64,000 nt of DNA from Aplidium turbinatum. Taxonomy: Eukaryota > Chordata > Ascidiacea > Aplousobranchia > Polyclinidae. Location: contig OU964922.1 in the NCBI GenBank assembly GCA_918807975.1, positions 17,720,329-17,784,328 on the forward strand, given 5' to 3'. Each line of letters starts with the position of its first letter. Positions within the stretch are counted from its first letter, which is position 1. The notes beneath the pieces are model-generated. The model had not been told where the DNA came from and searched no databases. It worked only from the letters and a program-made list of their open reading frames with translations. This document shows positions 45,269-56,084 of this stretch, one piece after another. The translations under genes were made by a program, and so were the position numbers.

Positions 45269-45601
45269 TGCAAGTAGAACTCGGTTAATCTGTGTGTGAC
45301 AAATCAGGCACGACCTCCAGGTCAAGCTTTAACTCTTTTAACAAAATTGTTAAATTATTTGCAAGAAATATGACTAAAACAGTAGGCTGCACAGTAGACC
45401 TACCGTAAAAATGCTAAAAACGGCGTGAACTAAAAAGCTGTTCCTTTCTTTGCAAAGCTGTAGGCCTATCCAAGCCACAATTTCTTCTGCCGTAGGTTAG
45501 GTCTTATACACATTGCACTTTTAGACATTTGTTTCGATTTGTTCAAGTACCAAACTGAGTTAGTAATCAACAACGTTACGACTACCAGCGTTGTACGGTA
45601 T

Positions 45602-46148
45602 TGTTACGGCCAATCTCTGTACAAATCAAACGTCATATAAAACCGTTCAAGTCTACTGAATATTACGTCATGGAAATTCCTAAAGCATGTGCCAAAATTG
45701 CACCATCGTTCATAAGACCTGTTTGGGCCTGTTTAAACAGGAAATATTACATCAGCTTAAACACCTGTTGGAATGACTTCATAATTGTCTTTCATTTATT
45801 GCGTCACAGTTACTTTCTACGTGAATTTGAGATATTGATATCTAATTCTGGTCATTCGTAAAATGATTGTTTGAAAGTTGGCCGCACATTTAACTGTTGG
45901 CTTAGTGCTTGCTAGCTGGACAAAAGTTCCGTCTTTTATCCAAGTAATCTGTTGTGTAGTGACAGTTTAAGTGGTGTAGGCGTTGCACCCCCTCGTTTTC
46001 GGTAGCCTCGGACTAATTTTACAGGAATACACTGTTTGAAAAGAAGTTCAAGTGTGTGTTTCTTCGGTCATTATATACAGACGAACGGATTAGGGAACTT
46101 TATGTTAAAATTTTCCCAAGAAGAGATTATGGTTTACCGCTGTGACCA
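45602..46148 (+). repeat. BEL/Pao copy 2, 5' LTR
   Basis: It begins TGTTACGGCC and ends GCTGTGACCA. It is clearly a different LTR subtype from copy 1 (shorter by about 20 bp), so the two copies come from different sources. Confidence 0.93.
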
Positions 46149-46622
46149 TAAAAAATAAAAGACGAGTTCTTGTTAGCTGGTAGGCCAAGAAGCACTAGAA
46201 GCATAAAAAAATAAAAGACGAAGTTTGTAGTTGGTAGGCTAAGAAGCACTTAGAAGCAAAGAAATAATAAAAGAAGATCTTATTGGTTGGTAGTCTAAAG
46301 AAGCAAAGAAAATTAAAAACATTTCTTCTCGGTAGGCAACTGAAGAACTTTAAGCTAAAAAGTAAAGACATTTCTTCTCAGTTTGGTACAGAAGAAAAAT
46401 AACTTTGACATTTATTGGCAAGAAAGAAGATTAAAGGCAATCCATCTGTGCTTGAAGATTCAAGTGGAAGAATCCAAGCAAGTTTTGTGGACGTTTGGAC
46501 TTCACATACTCGTACAGCTACGGTATCGTGCATTTAAATTCTTTTTGTATTTTTACGGTCTTTGCAGTTAAGTTTTTTATAACTACTGTAATTTTGTGTG
46601 TTTGTGTAACTTAATTTTTTAA

Positions 46623-49600
46623 TTGTTAAATTTAGCCCTAACATTTAATATGTCTACACTCGGTGGCGACAGGGACTCGACCGCCGTAGACTCGACTGAG
46701 TTTAAGCCTGATGATGTTCTTTGCGGTCGGGCAGGCCAATTTGGGGAGGGACCCATTAACGATGAGGCTAAGTCAGTTCGAGAGGCCCGGCATCTTAGAC
46801 GGGATATTTTGACTCAAATTGGGAAACTTTCTGTAGCCCTAGGTTCTTTGAGTGATAAGCAGGAACTGTTAATTTTTCGATCTAACTTATCTACTTTAGA
46901 AGAGGAATTACGGCATTTCCATGCTCTCTTGAGTAAAATTTTTAACTCTGCAATCTTAGCAGAACTTCATGATAGGGTAGATCCCGAATTTAACTCGTTA
47001 AAAAATAACTTCGAACAAAAAGAAAGTGAGTTCTCAGATAGGTTGGATGCTGACATACATCCTGAGGATAGCGCCTCAAATGTAAGCACTAGGATGTCTG
47101 AGAGCTCGTCACGGATAGTTGCACAAATTAACCTACAGCTAAGACGAGAGGAGCTCCAGATACAAGCCGAGGCCGAAGCAAGAGCTGCTGAGGCCGCCGT
47201 GAGAGTTGAGGCCGAAGCGAGAGCTGCTGAGGCCGAAGCGAGAGCTGTTGAGGCCGCCGCGAGAACTGAAGCCATACGAGTTGAGGCCGCCGCGAGAGCT
47301 GAGGCCGTACGAGCTGAGGCTGCCGCGAGAGCTCAGGCCGAAGCCAGAGCTGCTGAGTTCGCACTCAAAGACGCTCAGTTGAGGGCTGAACAACGTAAAG
47401 AGGTAGTTTTAGCTGAATATCGTTCTGAGTTGGGCTCCCGGCGTAGCTCTAGGAAGGGCTCTTCTAGGCATTCCAGAAGTGAACATCAATCGCAGTTTAA
47501 TTTACCTAACCTTTTCCAGACGCCTGTTCAATCTGTAAGTGGACCAGTACAATCCACATCTTTTCAAGATGTTTCAGGAGGTCTCGGGGCCGCGGCTAAG
47601 GGTCTTCCGAAGGCTGTAGAGCCAAGGTCTGTGAATTATAACCGATCTCCTCCCCCAGAGCGTACAGGTCACGGGGCCGCCATTAGCAGTAATGCTTGGC
47701 CCCCTTCAAAGTTTTCTGCGCCGCTAGTTGCTGATCGCCCAGCTACACGTAATTTGGGTGGTTGTGAGAGGCGTATCGTGTCTCCTGATTTTAACGTGTT
47801 TGAGGATCGTGATCGGGCTGTGCATGTGACTGAGCCCACTCAGCCCCTTAAGGGATATAGCTTGTCTTCTCCCGCTAAATCGAGTTCTCAACAACAGGAT
47901 TGCTTTTTTGAATACCAAAATAGTAGGACGTTCTTCGATAAGGCGGCCTTGATTGGTTACGATGGTAATAATATGCCATTTGTCTTCTTTAAAAATCGTG
48001 TTATGGCCTTGATGGCAGCTTCGCCCTTTAAGGGAACTCGTTTGACTTTGTTGCAAGCAGCTTGTGTTAGAACAGCTGCACAAACGATTGCTAATTTGGT
48101 TTCCGACACTCCTGGCTTGTCAGAGGAAGACAGGATAGAAATGTCATTAGCTCGCTTGTCCCAACGTTTTGGAGTTCGTGGAGGTCTTTTCGCAGAACCG
48201 GAAATTAGAAAGTATCGCTATGGTAGCAAATTGACTTCGACCTCTTCCAGTGATCTGAAAGAGTTTAAAGATGAATTATCGCAGTGTTTGCTTTACGCGC
48301 AAGCTTATGGTCAGCGTGACAAATTGGAAGGACGTTTTGTTTTGGATTTGGCTAAGCGACTCCCGTTTGACGCTAAGCAGCGTTATCTTGACTTTTTAGG
48401 TGATCAGTATGGTAGCACTGAGGAACCTACCTTTCAGAGTTTGTTTGATTTTGTAGTACGAGAGGAAACGCGCAAGTCGACTGATTTTAGCATTATGCTA
48501 ATGGGCGATTCTGGTGAGTCGCAGCAATTTAAAAAGTTTGGCAAAGGAAAATTGCCTTCATGTCCGGTTAGGCAGACGTCGGTAAAACCCCATGATAATG
48601 TGATTTCAGGGAGTTCGCAGTACTCGACTGCTGTTGGCGCACCGCGCGGCGGTGTGGCCAGACGTAGTGACATACCGGCATGTTTTTGTTGTTCATCACG
48701 TGGTCAAGTTGAATATCATTTTTTGTCTAATTGTAAAGAATTTTTGCGCTTGACACCTAAAGGTCGGAGAGATGTCATTGTGAAAGCTGGAAAATGCTTG
48801 AACTGTTTGCGCCAGCATATGGTTAAGGACTGTAAGCATGCAAACAACTGTCGTCAGTGTGGGCCTAACAACGATAGGAAACACTATTTTCTTCTGCATG
48901 ATTTTTATGTGACGTCACGTGATTCTCTGGATTCGGTCGGTAAAGATGATGCTCGTGCCAGAGTTCCTGTGCGTAATGTTAAGATTGGAAATGTTAAAGC
49001 AGCCTTTAACCGCGTTACTGCTGCTCGTGTTTTGAATCCAATGACTGGCAAATCGAAGTTGGTGTATTGTCAGCATGATCCTGGTTCGCAGTTGACCTTT
49101 GTTTCGAGTGACTTGGTGTGCGAACTTGGTCTTAAACCGTACGATAAAGCGTCGTTTAAAATGGATACCCTGGCTGGTCAGAAAGCTACTTGTGCTGACC
49201 TTGTCAAACTCAACATCCAGTCGTTAGAGACAGATGAACTGATTTGTGATATAACTTCGGTGGTTAACCCAGCTTGGGCTGACGATGTTAAAACTTTACC
49301 TCATAAACAGGATTTAAGTGGTTTCCGTCATTTTCATGACGTGAATATGTTTCATTTGAATGATTGTAGTACTGTAGATGTACTGATTGGCAATGACAAC
49401 GCTTATTTGATGTGGGCAAAAGAAGAACGTGTTGGTGAAAATCGCAGTGAACCGCATGCTTTACTCACTCCTCTCGGTTGGTTGGCTTGTGGTGGTAAGT
49501 CACCCTTAGTTGAAAGCGTTGCTAAAGTGTGCAGAGTGCAGACGTCTTCAGAGTCGGATGTCATCTCTGGCTTTCAGCGTAAAATTGAGTCTCGTGATAT

Positions 49601-50681
49601 GGAAATAGCAGACCTGAATAAAGTCATTCAGGATTTGACTTTGCAAAATGAAACCTGTGAATTGTCTCGCAATGATATTTTGGCTAGAAAACTTGTCGCA
49701 CCGAATATTGAGTTGAACGATGGTCGATTTGAGATACCTGTTCCGTTGAAGGAAGATATTGATCTACCTAACAATTTTGTGTTGGCGTCAGATAGAGCTG
49801 CTGCTTTAAGAAAGAAGGCTTTAAAACAACCTGAACTTCGTGATTTCCTTACTGACACCATGAAAGATCTTAAATCTAATGGCTATATTGAGCGTGCTGG
49901 TGAAGCAGGAAATGTCAAGGGATTTGAATGGTATTTACCATACTTTGTGACGTCACAATTAAAAAAGCGCATTGTTTGCGATGGCGGGTCTGAATTTCGA
50001 GGAACTTGTGTTAATGATTTAATGTCTTCTTGTCTTGACTTGTCTGACTTGCTAAACCCTCTGGCAGATGTCTTGGCTAGATTTCGGCTTGAAAGATTTG
50101 GTTTCGTGGCCGATATGACCAAATACTTCTTTCACATTTTGGACTCTTCAGTACGTAAGCCCAATTTCATTGAACTGCTTACGTACACCAGTAGTGCCGT
50201 TCGGATCGTGAACGAACGCCCTTTGGTACCTTTGAGTGACGACCCTAGGGATTTTACTGTCATCACCCCTGCCTCACTTTTGACCCCATACTTAGACCCA
50301 TACTGTGCTGTTGGGCAACCACATGATCGTGACCAATTAAGAAGGGATTATCGGTTCAATTTGTCACTTTCTCAGCAGTTTTGGAATAAATGGATCGATT
50401 TTTACTTGCCAGGTCTTCAGGGCCGGAAAAAATGGCTAAAAATGGCCGAGAATTTGGAGCCTGGTCAACTTGTAGTGGTAGGTTCTCTCCAAGACATTGG
50501 TAAACGTGGGAAGTATCAACTTGGGAGGGTGCATGAGGTAGTTCCACAAATTAGGAAAGGGAAGCCTGTGGTTCGTAGAGCCAAAGTTGCCGTCTGCAAC
50601 TATGATGAGAGTACGGGGAAAGTGAAAGTAGACTACGTTTTGAGGGATATTTCGTGCCTCGCCCCCGTAAAGAACACCTAA
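46623..50681 (+). CDS. BEL/Pao copy 2 Gag-Pol-type ORF
   Basis: A single open frame of 1352 codons with the same order of parts as copy 1: N-terminal Gag, an Ala/Arg/Glu-rich helix-like repeat, Gag core, Cys/His knuckles, DPGS protease, RT-related sequence and a DUF5641-type integrase tail. The Ala/Arg/Glu repeat is shorter and differently ordered than in copy 1, so this repeat changes quickly. As in copy 1, pol parts are incomplete for the family. A fossil or non-autonomous copy. Confidence 0.9.
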   Translation: MLNLALTFNMSTLGGDRDSTAVDSTEFKPDDVLCGRAGQFGEGPINDEAKSVREARHLRRDILTQIGKLSVALGSLSDKQELLIFRSNLSTLEEELRHFHALLSKIFNSAILAELHDRVDPEFNSLKNNFEQKESEFSDRLDADIHPEDSASNVSTRMSESSSRIVAQINLQLRREELQIQAEAEARAAEAAVRVEAEARAAEAEARAVEAAARTEAIRVEAAARAEAVRAEAAARAQAEARAAEFALKDAQLRAEQRKEVVLAEYRSELGSRRSSRKGSSRHSRSEHQSQFNLPNLFQTPVQSVSGPVQSTSFQDVSGGLGAAAKGLPKAVEPRSVNYNRSPPPERTGHGAAISSNAWPPSKFSAPLVADRPATRNLGGCERRIVSPDFNVFEDRDRAVHVTEPTQPLKGYSLSSPAKSSSQQQDCFFEYQNSRTFFDKAALIGYDGNNMPFVFFKNRVMALMAASPFKGTRLTLLQAACVRTAAQTIANLVSDTPGLSEEDRIEMSLARLSQRFGVRGGLFAEPEIRKYRYGSKLTSTSSSDLKEFKDELSQCLLYAQAYGQRDKLEGRFVLDLAKRLPFDAKQRYLDFLGDQYGSTEEPTFQSLFDFVVREETRKSTDFSIMLMGDSGESQQFKKFGKGKLPSCPVRQTSVKPHDNVISGSSQYSTAVGAPRGGVARRSDIPACFCCSSRGQVEYHFLSNCKEFLRLTPKGRRDVIVKAGKCLNCLRQHMVKDCKHANNCRQCGPNNDRKHYFLLHDFYVTSRDSLDSVGKDDARARVPVRNVKIGNVKAAFNRVTAARVLNPMTGKSKLVYCQHDPGSQLTFVSSDLVCELGLKPYDKASFKMDTLAGQKATCADLVKLNIQSLETDELICDITSVVNPAWADDVKTLPHKQDLSGFRHFHDVNMFHLNDCSTVDVLIGNDNAYLMWAKEERVGENRSEPHALLTPLGWLACGGKSPLVESVAKVCRVQTSSESDVISGFQRKIESRDMEIADLNKVIQDLTLQNETCELSRNDILARKLVAPNIELNDGRFEIPVPLKEDIDLPNNFVLASDRAAALRKKALKQPELRDFLTDTMKDLKSNGYIERAGEAGNVKGFEWYLPYFVTSQLKKRIVCDGGSEFRGTCVNDLMSSCLDLSDLLNPLADVLARFRLERFGFVADMTKYFFHILDSSVRKPNFIELLTYTSSAVRIVNERPLVPLSDDPRDFTVITPASLLTPYLDPYCAVGQPHDRDQLRRDYRFNLSLSQQFWNKWIDFYLPGLQGRKKWLKMAENLEPGQLVVVGSLQDIGKRGKYQLGRVHEVVPQIRKGKPVVRRAKVAVCNYDESTGKVKVDYVLRDISCLAPVKNT

Positions 50682-50989
50682 GTGTTATGGTTTGAGCCTG
50701 GTTTTGTCTGCGGTGGTCGACCTTTGTCTGAGCCCGGAACAGTCGGTTATTAGCGCAACCATTGTATATAGCATCATTTTAGCGTGTACCTATGGTACCA
50801 ATTTCATGTATCGTCGTGTATTATTCTTATTGCTGTTCATTCTTTGCATGCCCTTTGTAGTTACGTATTAACTTAAACGTGAGTGATTCAAAAAATTTGT
50901 GTATCGTGTGTTTTATTCATTGGCTCACGATTGTCCTTCAATTCTTTTTTAGTTATGCCATGTTAGACTGTCATAACTAGGGGCCGCTA

Positions 50990-51535
50990 TGTTACGGCCA
51001 ATCTCTGTACAAATCAAACGTCATATAAAACCGTTCAAGTCTACTGAATATTACGTCATGGAAATTCCTAAAGCATGTGCCAAAATTGCACCATCGTTAA
51101 TAAGACCTGTTTGGGCCTGTTTAAACAGGAAATATTACATCAGCTTAAACACCTGTTGGAATGACTTCATAATTGTCTTTCATTTATTGCGTCACAGTTA
51201 CTTTCTACGTGAATTTGAGATATTGATATCTATTCTGGTCATTCGTAAAATGATTGTTTGAAAGTTGGCCGCACATTTAACTGTTGGCTTAGTGCTTGCT
51301 AGCTGGACAAAAGTTCCGTCTTTTATCCAAGTAATCTGTTGTGTAGTGACAGTTTAAGTGGTGTAGGCGTTGCACCCCCTCGTTTTCGGTAGCCTCGGGC
51401 TAATTTTACAGGAATACACTGTTTGAAAAGAAGTTCAAGTGTGTGTTTCTTCGGTCATTATATACAGACGAACGGATTAGGGAACTTTATGTTAAAATTT
51501 TCCCAAGAAGAGATTATGGTTTACCGCTGTGACCA
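50990..51535 (+). repeat. BEL/Pao copy 2, 3' LTR
   Basis: It begins TGTTACGGCC and ends TGTGACCA, followed by GGTAT. The preceding TAGGGGCCGCTA is the likely polypurine tract, as in copy 1. Confidence 0.93.
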
Positions 51536-51796
51536 GGTATCAATATAAAACGTGTGTAGGTAAAAGAATAATTCTTTGTGAAAGTGTGAGCATGGCCTTT
51601 GAAATGTCATTTAATATCTTACAGTGAATCAGGCAATGAACGTTCAACAACGGTTCCATAAAATGCGCCAATTTCTTGTAGAATTTATAAATCAGCATGT
51701 TACATTGGTATACAAAATATTTAGAAAACAAATAGCCTACAAGCCATCGTTGAAACGTCACCAAGCCGTCGTTGAAACATCACCGTCACCAAGTCC

Positions 51797-52008
51797 GCCC
51801 CGTTAGCTCAGTGGTTAAGCGTCGGGCTCAAGATCACGCGGCGCTGGTTCGACTCTCGGGGTGTGCGCTTGAGCAACGCATTGCAGGACTGCTCTCCATT
51901 TAGCGGCACCTAGTGAATGGAATAATTTCTCCGCAACAACACTTCAACCATCGGAAAACTTCACTCTGCCAATCTCGGTAACCGGCCCTGCGTCAAGAGC
52001 CTCTACAA
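51797..52008 (+). mobile_element. tRNA-derived SINE, copy 2, head and body
   Basis: A-box TTAGCTCAGTGGTTAAGCG and B-box GGTTCGACTC are clearer than in copy 1. The body matches copy 1 up to CTCTACAA, where a hAT is inserted; the tail continues at 53339-53425. ACCAAG just before the head and after the tail may be the SINE target duplication. Confidence 0.88.
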
Positions 52009-53338
52009 CAGGGATGGCCAAATAATTTTGGCCATGATCCACTACCGCTAAATCTGACAACTTAGAGATCCACAATGAGCTGACCTGAAGATGTTCATTT
52101 TTCCTTTTGTATCATACAAAAAACATGCAATTATTTGTGTACATCTAAAACAAGGCGTGTGCTGTAATAAACTGGTTTGGTATTAGTGAGAAAAATGATG
52201 AGTGGGCTTTGATTTCACAATACTGTCGATTGTCGAAACATGGTTTCCTGCTACTTACAGCGATTCTTACAAGTTCATGAAAATGAGTATTTGTAAGTCG
52301 TGTTCTATGGTTGTTTTTCACAAAATTCATTGCTGAAAACAACGATTCACACAGGTAAGTGGAGCCAAAGCAAGTAAGTAGTCTTCTAGCTAGCCTAGCA
52401 GTAATTGGGTAACCTTTCCAAGCTTACAGGTGATGACCAAAACACATTTGAGTCTGAAATAGAAATCTCACTTCCTTTGAGACTGCACAGCTCTATCTGT
52501 ATTTGAGGCACCAGTAATGCATACTCAGCTGTAAGTTGGGTTTTCCAACTGCCATTAACATCAGTGGATAGTGGATGTGACACAAGGTCTATGACTGAAC
52601 TGATTGCATAAAATTGTTGGCGATACCTATACTATGAATCCCTGATAAAAGCCCTAAAGGGATATTAAAGGAAAAATCTGACTTGGTGATTATACACGTT
52701 CTTTGGGTTTAATATGCTACCGTAAAACGATTTTCAATAAAATTTTGCCCCATTGCGGTCTGATCAGCATTCTATGCGTGCTTTTGTCAGAGCTTTCAAA
52801 ACGGGAATGGGCATGAGCAGCGAAGCGTTCGACTGTACAGTCTACGTCACTATGGACTAGCAATCAGCTGATCGAGCAATAGTTGTTACTGCGGGCGATT
52901 TAACTGTAGGCAATGTATGTAGCCTATGTACATCAAAACATCAGATTTCAACATCAAAACATCAGACAGTTTGATGTGGTAACGTGGCTTTTGCTATTGC
53001 TGTCGATAGTGACGTATTCTCGAGCAGTGTTTATAGTTTTTGGTCATTTTGAAAAAAATTAAAAATAAATGAAACAAACAATTTTTTTTCGGTAATTTTT
53101 TTTCAATGTAGCCTATTCTTGAATGTTCAATTTAAAGCTTAATTCCCGTTTGAAAATTTCATTTAATATGCCTTCAAAAATATATATAGGCCTTATAGAC
53201 TAAAACAAAAACAAAATTTAAGCAAATTTTATAATACATAGCCTACTTTGAAATTTTTTCAGAGCCAACTTGAAAGATCCACAAAAAAAGTTGAAAAGAT
53301 CCGGAACCGGATCGCGATCCGCCATTTGGCCATGCCTG
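52009..53338 (-). mobile_element. hAT element in the SINE, TSD CTCTACAA
   Basis: Ends CAGGGATGGCCAAA and TTTGGCCATGCCTG are near complements. CTCTACAA is duplicated at 52001-52008 and 53339-53346. It keeps one transposase C-terminal remnant. 52600-53280 is AT-rich without recognised coding. Confidence 0.93.
52145..52342 (-). pseudogene. hAT transposase C-terminal remnant
   Basis: The minus strand reads NFVKNNHRTRLTNTHFHELV and RIAVSSRKPCFD, matching the end of ZBED5/GTF2I-repeat-like hAT transposases (NxxRxRLTDEHLxxLLRIAVS). The catalytic core is absent. Confidence 0.72.
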
Positions 53339-53425
53339 CTCTACAAGTATGCGAACAAGTACCAGGAATAACCTATCAAGGCTTTGTCAGTCCGAGGATA
53401 AAGATTCAAAAACCAAACCAAGCAA
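53339..53425 (+). mobile_element. tRNA-derived SINE, copy 2, tail
   Basis: CTCTACAAGTATGCGAACAA continues the SINE after the hAT and ends AAAGATTCAAAAACCAAACC. The next stretch, 53440-53575, has repeated AGAGGACA words ending in ATATGGTAGCCCTA, perhaps one end of another short hAT-like element. Confidence 0.85.
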
Positions 53426-54675
53426 TGTAATCCCGTTGAAAATATAAGCATGAAAACCCAAATTGTCAAAAAAGAGGACATTTGAGCATTTTTTTAGTGT
53501 CCTTGGAGGACGATTCATTTTTCTTGAAAAAAGAGGACAAATCCTCTTAAAAGAGGACATATGGTAGCCCTAGGTTAATCCGGATTCGATTTGACCGGCG
53601 ATTCCATCCGGATTAGGCAAAGATCCGGATTAACCGATGACGGTTCTATCAAGGCTGACGTTACCTAGATAGAAGGGTATCGGTAAAAATCACCGAAATT
53701 GAACGCATTAGTGTGGTCATCTGCCAATTCCGAGACGCGCGATCACCACATTAGCGATAGAATTCTTTTGAAATGCAGTATGCATGTAAAACGAATGTAT
53801 TTGTAGACTCTGCGTCTAACGCAAGAACACACTGGCAAAAGTTACATCTTCAGACATGCGTGTCGGAATAACCTATAGTTACTCAAAACTTTTGAAAACA
53901 GTTACCGAAGACAAGTTTCTATGGAAAACTTACAAAAAATCACGGTCAAACAAAGTCTTCGATTGGAAAAACGTCGCCGACATTACGACCGAAAATTCCA
54001 CCGATTGCAGCATTCAAGACGAATGTGCGCTGTGAAGTAACAATCGAAATTAAGAATTTATTGCGTCACATTCGTCGTCGTCGTGTGAGCCTCTGGGGCC
54101 GAGGGTCTATTCTTTTACCACCCCAGATTCACGATGTTCCCGGACTACACTACGTTGGGGTAAAACCAAATGGAGTTATGTCCAAAATCATCAAACTGAG
54201 ATAACCGCAAAAAATTGTTTGAATGTTTTTGATATCTCAAATGGATCAAACCAACCAGTGCCACAATACTTACAACCTTGTTTTGCAAACCTGGAGTGCT
54301 GGAAAGAACTACGCTCAAAAACCGAGACACTGCAATAAAACTAAAAGTGGACATAACCCAGTTTCGTTTTACCTCAACGACTAGAAGGCTGCTAGAGAGC
54401 AGTCAGTCTTTGGTTTCATCATCCACATCAACGGAACAATAGATAGCCTAAGAAATTTCTCGCAATAAGCCACGTTACGTTTTAGCATAAAATGGCAAAA
54501 CTGTCAGGCAAATCCGGATTAAGCGATAAAGCGCAACTTTTGTCCGGAATAGGCGAAGATCCGGATTAAATAATCCGGATAATCCAAAGCTGTTTCTTAA
54601 GAAAAAGATTACAAATCATTTGTACTTCCAGTTTTATCCGGATTAGGCGAAGATCCGGATTAACCGAGTTCTACT

Positions 54676-54953
54676 TATATTGGAACCAAAACACAGCAAA
54701 ATGTCAGATGAACACTTTCAGATGCTTGTGTTTCTTTGTGAAAATTCAAAATAAAAGTTGTTTGTTTCGAGTGGTTTATAGCCTACCGTGTGAATGTTTG
54801 GCACCTAGCGAACAAAATGAGTTTACGCTAGTGTGTGCGCTAACGCTGCCAACTTTTTTTACAAGTTACGTTGACGCATACGGCGTATGGTTTTTCGAAC
54901 GTTTGCGTTTACGCTGACGGCGTCAATATTTTTTGTATGCGCGTACATCACTG
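54676..54953. mobile_element. Right half of the split hAT MITE
   Basis: It matches 892-1175 of the intact copy, ends TACATCACTG and is followed by GTAACAAG (54954-54961). It has GCCTA at 54781-54785 absent from the intact copy, and lacks the GGCTA that the intact copy has at 1086-1090. Confidence 0.92.
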
Positions 54954-54961
54954 GTAACAAG

Positions 54962-55270
54962 TCTTATAATAATTTCAAATGAGTGTATTTTTGACCATAG
55001 TTCTTATGTGAAAGCGATTCAGCATTAAATTATCTTTCTATTGAGGTACAAAAGATCAATTTCAGATGATTTCGAATTTTTGGCCTATGGGAGCTGCTGC
55101 CATTATAGAACAATGGCCAAAACTCACTATTCCAAAAGAGGAATCATGGGGCTTTTTTTGGTTACTCCACATCACCAATAGAACCTCCTGACAAAATTTA
55201 AGCTTAATAGGCTATTATTTTTTTCCGGGTCAAATCATTCAGTGACTGGACTAGAGTCATGCTGATGAAG
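54962..55270. other. Unassigned DNA after the nested stack
   Basis: The first seven bases finish the right arm of the palindromic element. The rest shows no ORF or repeat that I can support. Confidence 0.45.
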
Positions 55271-55278
55271 CTTATGAG

Positions 55279-56079
55279 TAGGGCCATTTAAAGTCATATT
55301 TTTTTCTATGCATCAGTAAGTCGTGAAATCAATTTTAACGCAAAAACCGCATCCCTATGAGGTATATTAAGAAAGTTATGAAGTCATATAAAGTCATATT
55401 TTCCTGGTTAGGTCATAAATCAGCTTTTTAAGTTATATAGTCATATTTTTGAGTTATAAAGTCATACCGTTGTATCCTTTAAATAAAAAGTACCAATTTA
55501 AGCGGTGAAGCAATTAAGCACTAAGAAAGTAAGGCAATTTCTGATTGAACGAAGGCAAACTGTAGGATTAGCCTACTTAACACTTACAGTCACAGACCTA
55601 TATTTAAGTTGCACGTACACCATCAAAGAGGCCCATGCTGATCTAAATGCCCTTGATTTCGGTAAAGATCCGCTTGAGCTCAAAAATTACATTAAGAAGC
55701 GATTGGACAAAAACGATGTGAAACAAATTATGGAGCTACAAAGACAAGACATTTCACCAGCGCTTTATGCAAAACTGCAGAAGTGTCAACCCACATCAGC
55801 GTCTGTGGAGCGCTCATTTTTCTTACTAAAGTCATTTTACGTCCAAATCGTAACTTCAAAGACTCTAACATTCCACACTACATGAAACTGTACTACAACA
55901 GTGGTTTAAAATAAAAATGGATGTGTAGCCTATTACTGTTATGTTGCGTATGTTTTACTCTTTAGTTCCGTGACTGACGTTGTTCGCATGTAAAAATAAA
56001 CGATTTTCACATAAAGTCATATTTTACAAAAAATAAAGTCATATTATTGATTTTTTAAGGTCATATAAAAATGGCCCTA
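55279..56079 (+). mobile_element. Short hAT element, TSD CTTATGAG (right copy split)
   Basis: Ends TAGGGCCATTT and AAATGGCCCTA are complements, with many AAGTCATAT words near both ends. The left duplication CTTATGAG is 55271-55278. The right one reads CTTAT at 56080-56084 and TATGAG at 62600-62605, because the 6.5-kb element landed in it. It carries a transposase C-terminal remnant. Confidence 0.93.
55505..55912 (+). pseudogene. hAT transposase C-terminal remnant
   Basis: The plus-strand frame to 55885 contains QPTSASVERSFFLLKSF, the hATC signature (PTSASVERxFSxL). After a frame change near 55840 the sequence reads PNRNFKDSNIPHYMKLYYNS, the family end. The upstream part (about 55505-55780) is less conserved. 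The catalytic Asp residues are not present. Confidence 0.83.
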
Positions 56080-56084
56080 CTTAT

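Larger units (their letters stand above)
45602..51535 (+). mobile_element. BEL/Pao element, copy 2, TSD GGTAT
   Basis: LTRs of 547 and 546 bp, TG...CA ends, and GGTAT duplicated at 45597-45601 and 51536-51540. The LTRs differ at about three positions by eye, so it is young. It shares leader, ORF order and most sequence with copy 1. The pol region is also short for the family, so I judge it broken, with about one major break. It lies inside the pogo-like element. Confidence 0.95.
45272..54676. mobile_element. pogo-like element split by later insertions
   Basis: The left end AAGTAGAACTCGGTTAATC is the exact complement of the right end near 54660-54676. The subterminal word ATCCGGATTA(A/G) recurs at about 53590, 53630, 54515, 54570 and 54650. 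A clean TA duplication is not visible. Without its two insertions the element would be about 1.8 kb. No transposase is recognised. 45281-45601 and 51541-51796 are its unassigned interior. Confidence 0.68.

Noticed and set aside
45272-45290. Clean TA target duplication for the pogo-like element
   Set aside because: The left flank reads TGC and the right flank ATAT, so the duplication is not visible; only the TIRs support this border.
51797-51865. Possible functional tRNA gene, and a similar one at 36004-36075
   Set aside because: A and B boxes are present, but the T-arm and anticodon arm do not pair properly and the body of a SINE follows directly.
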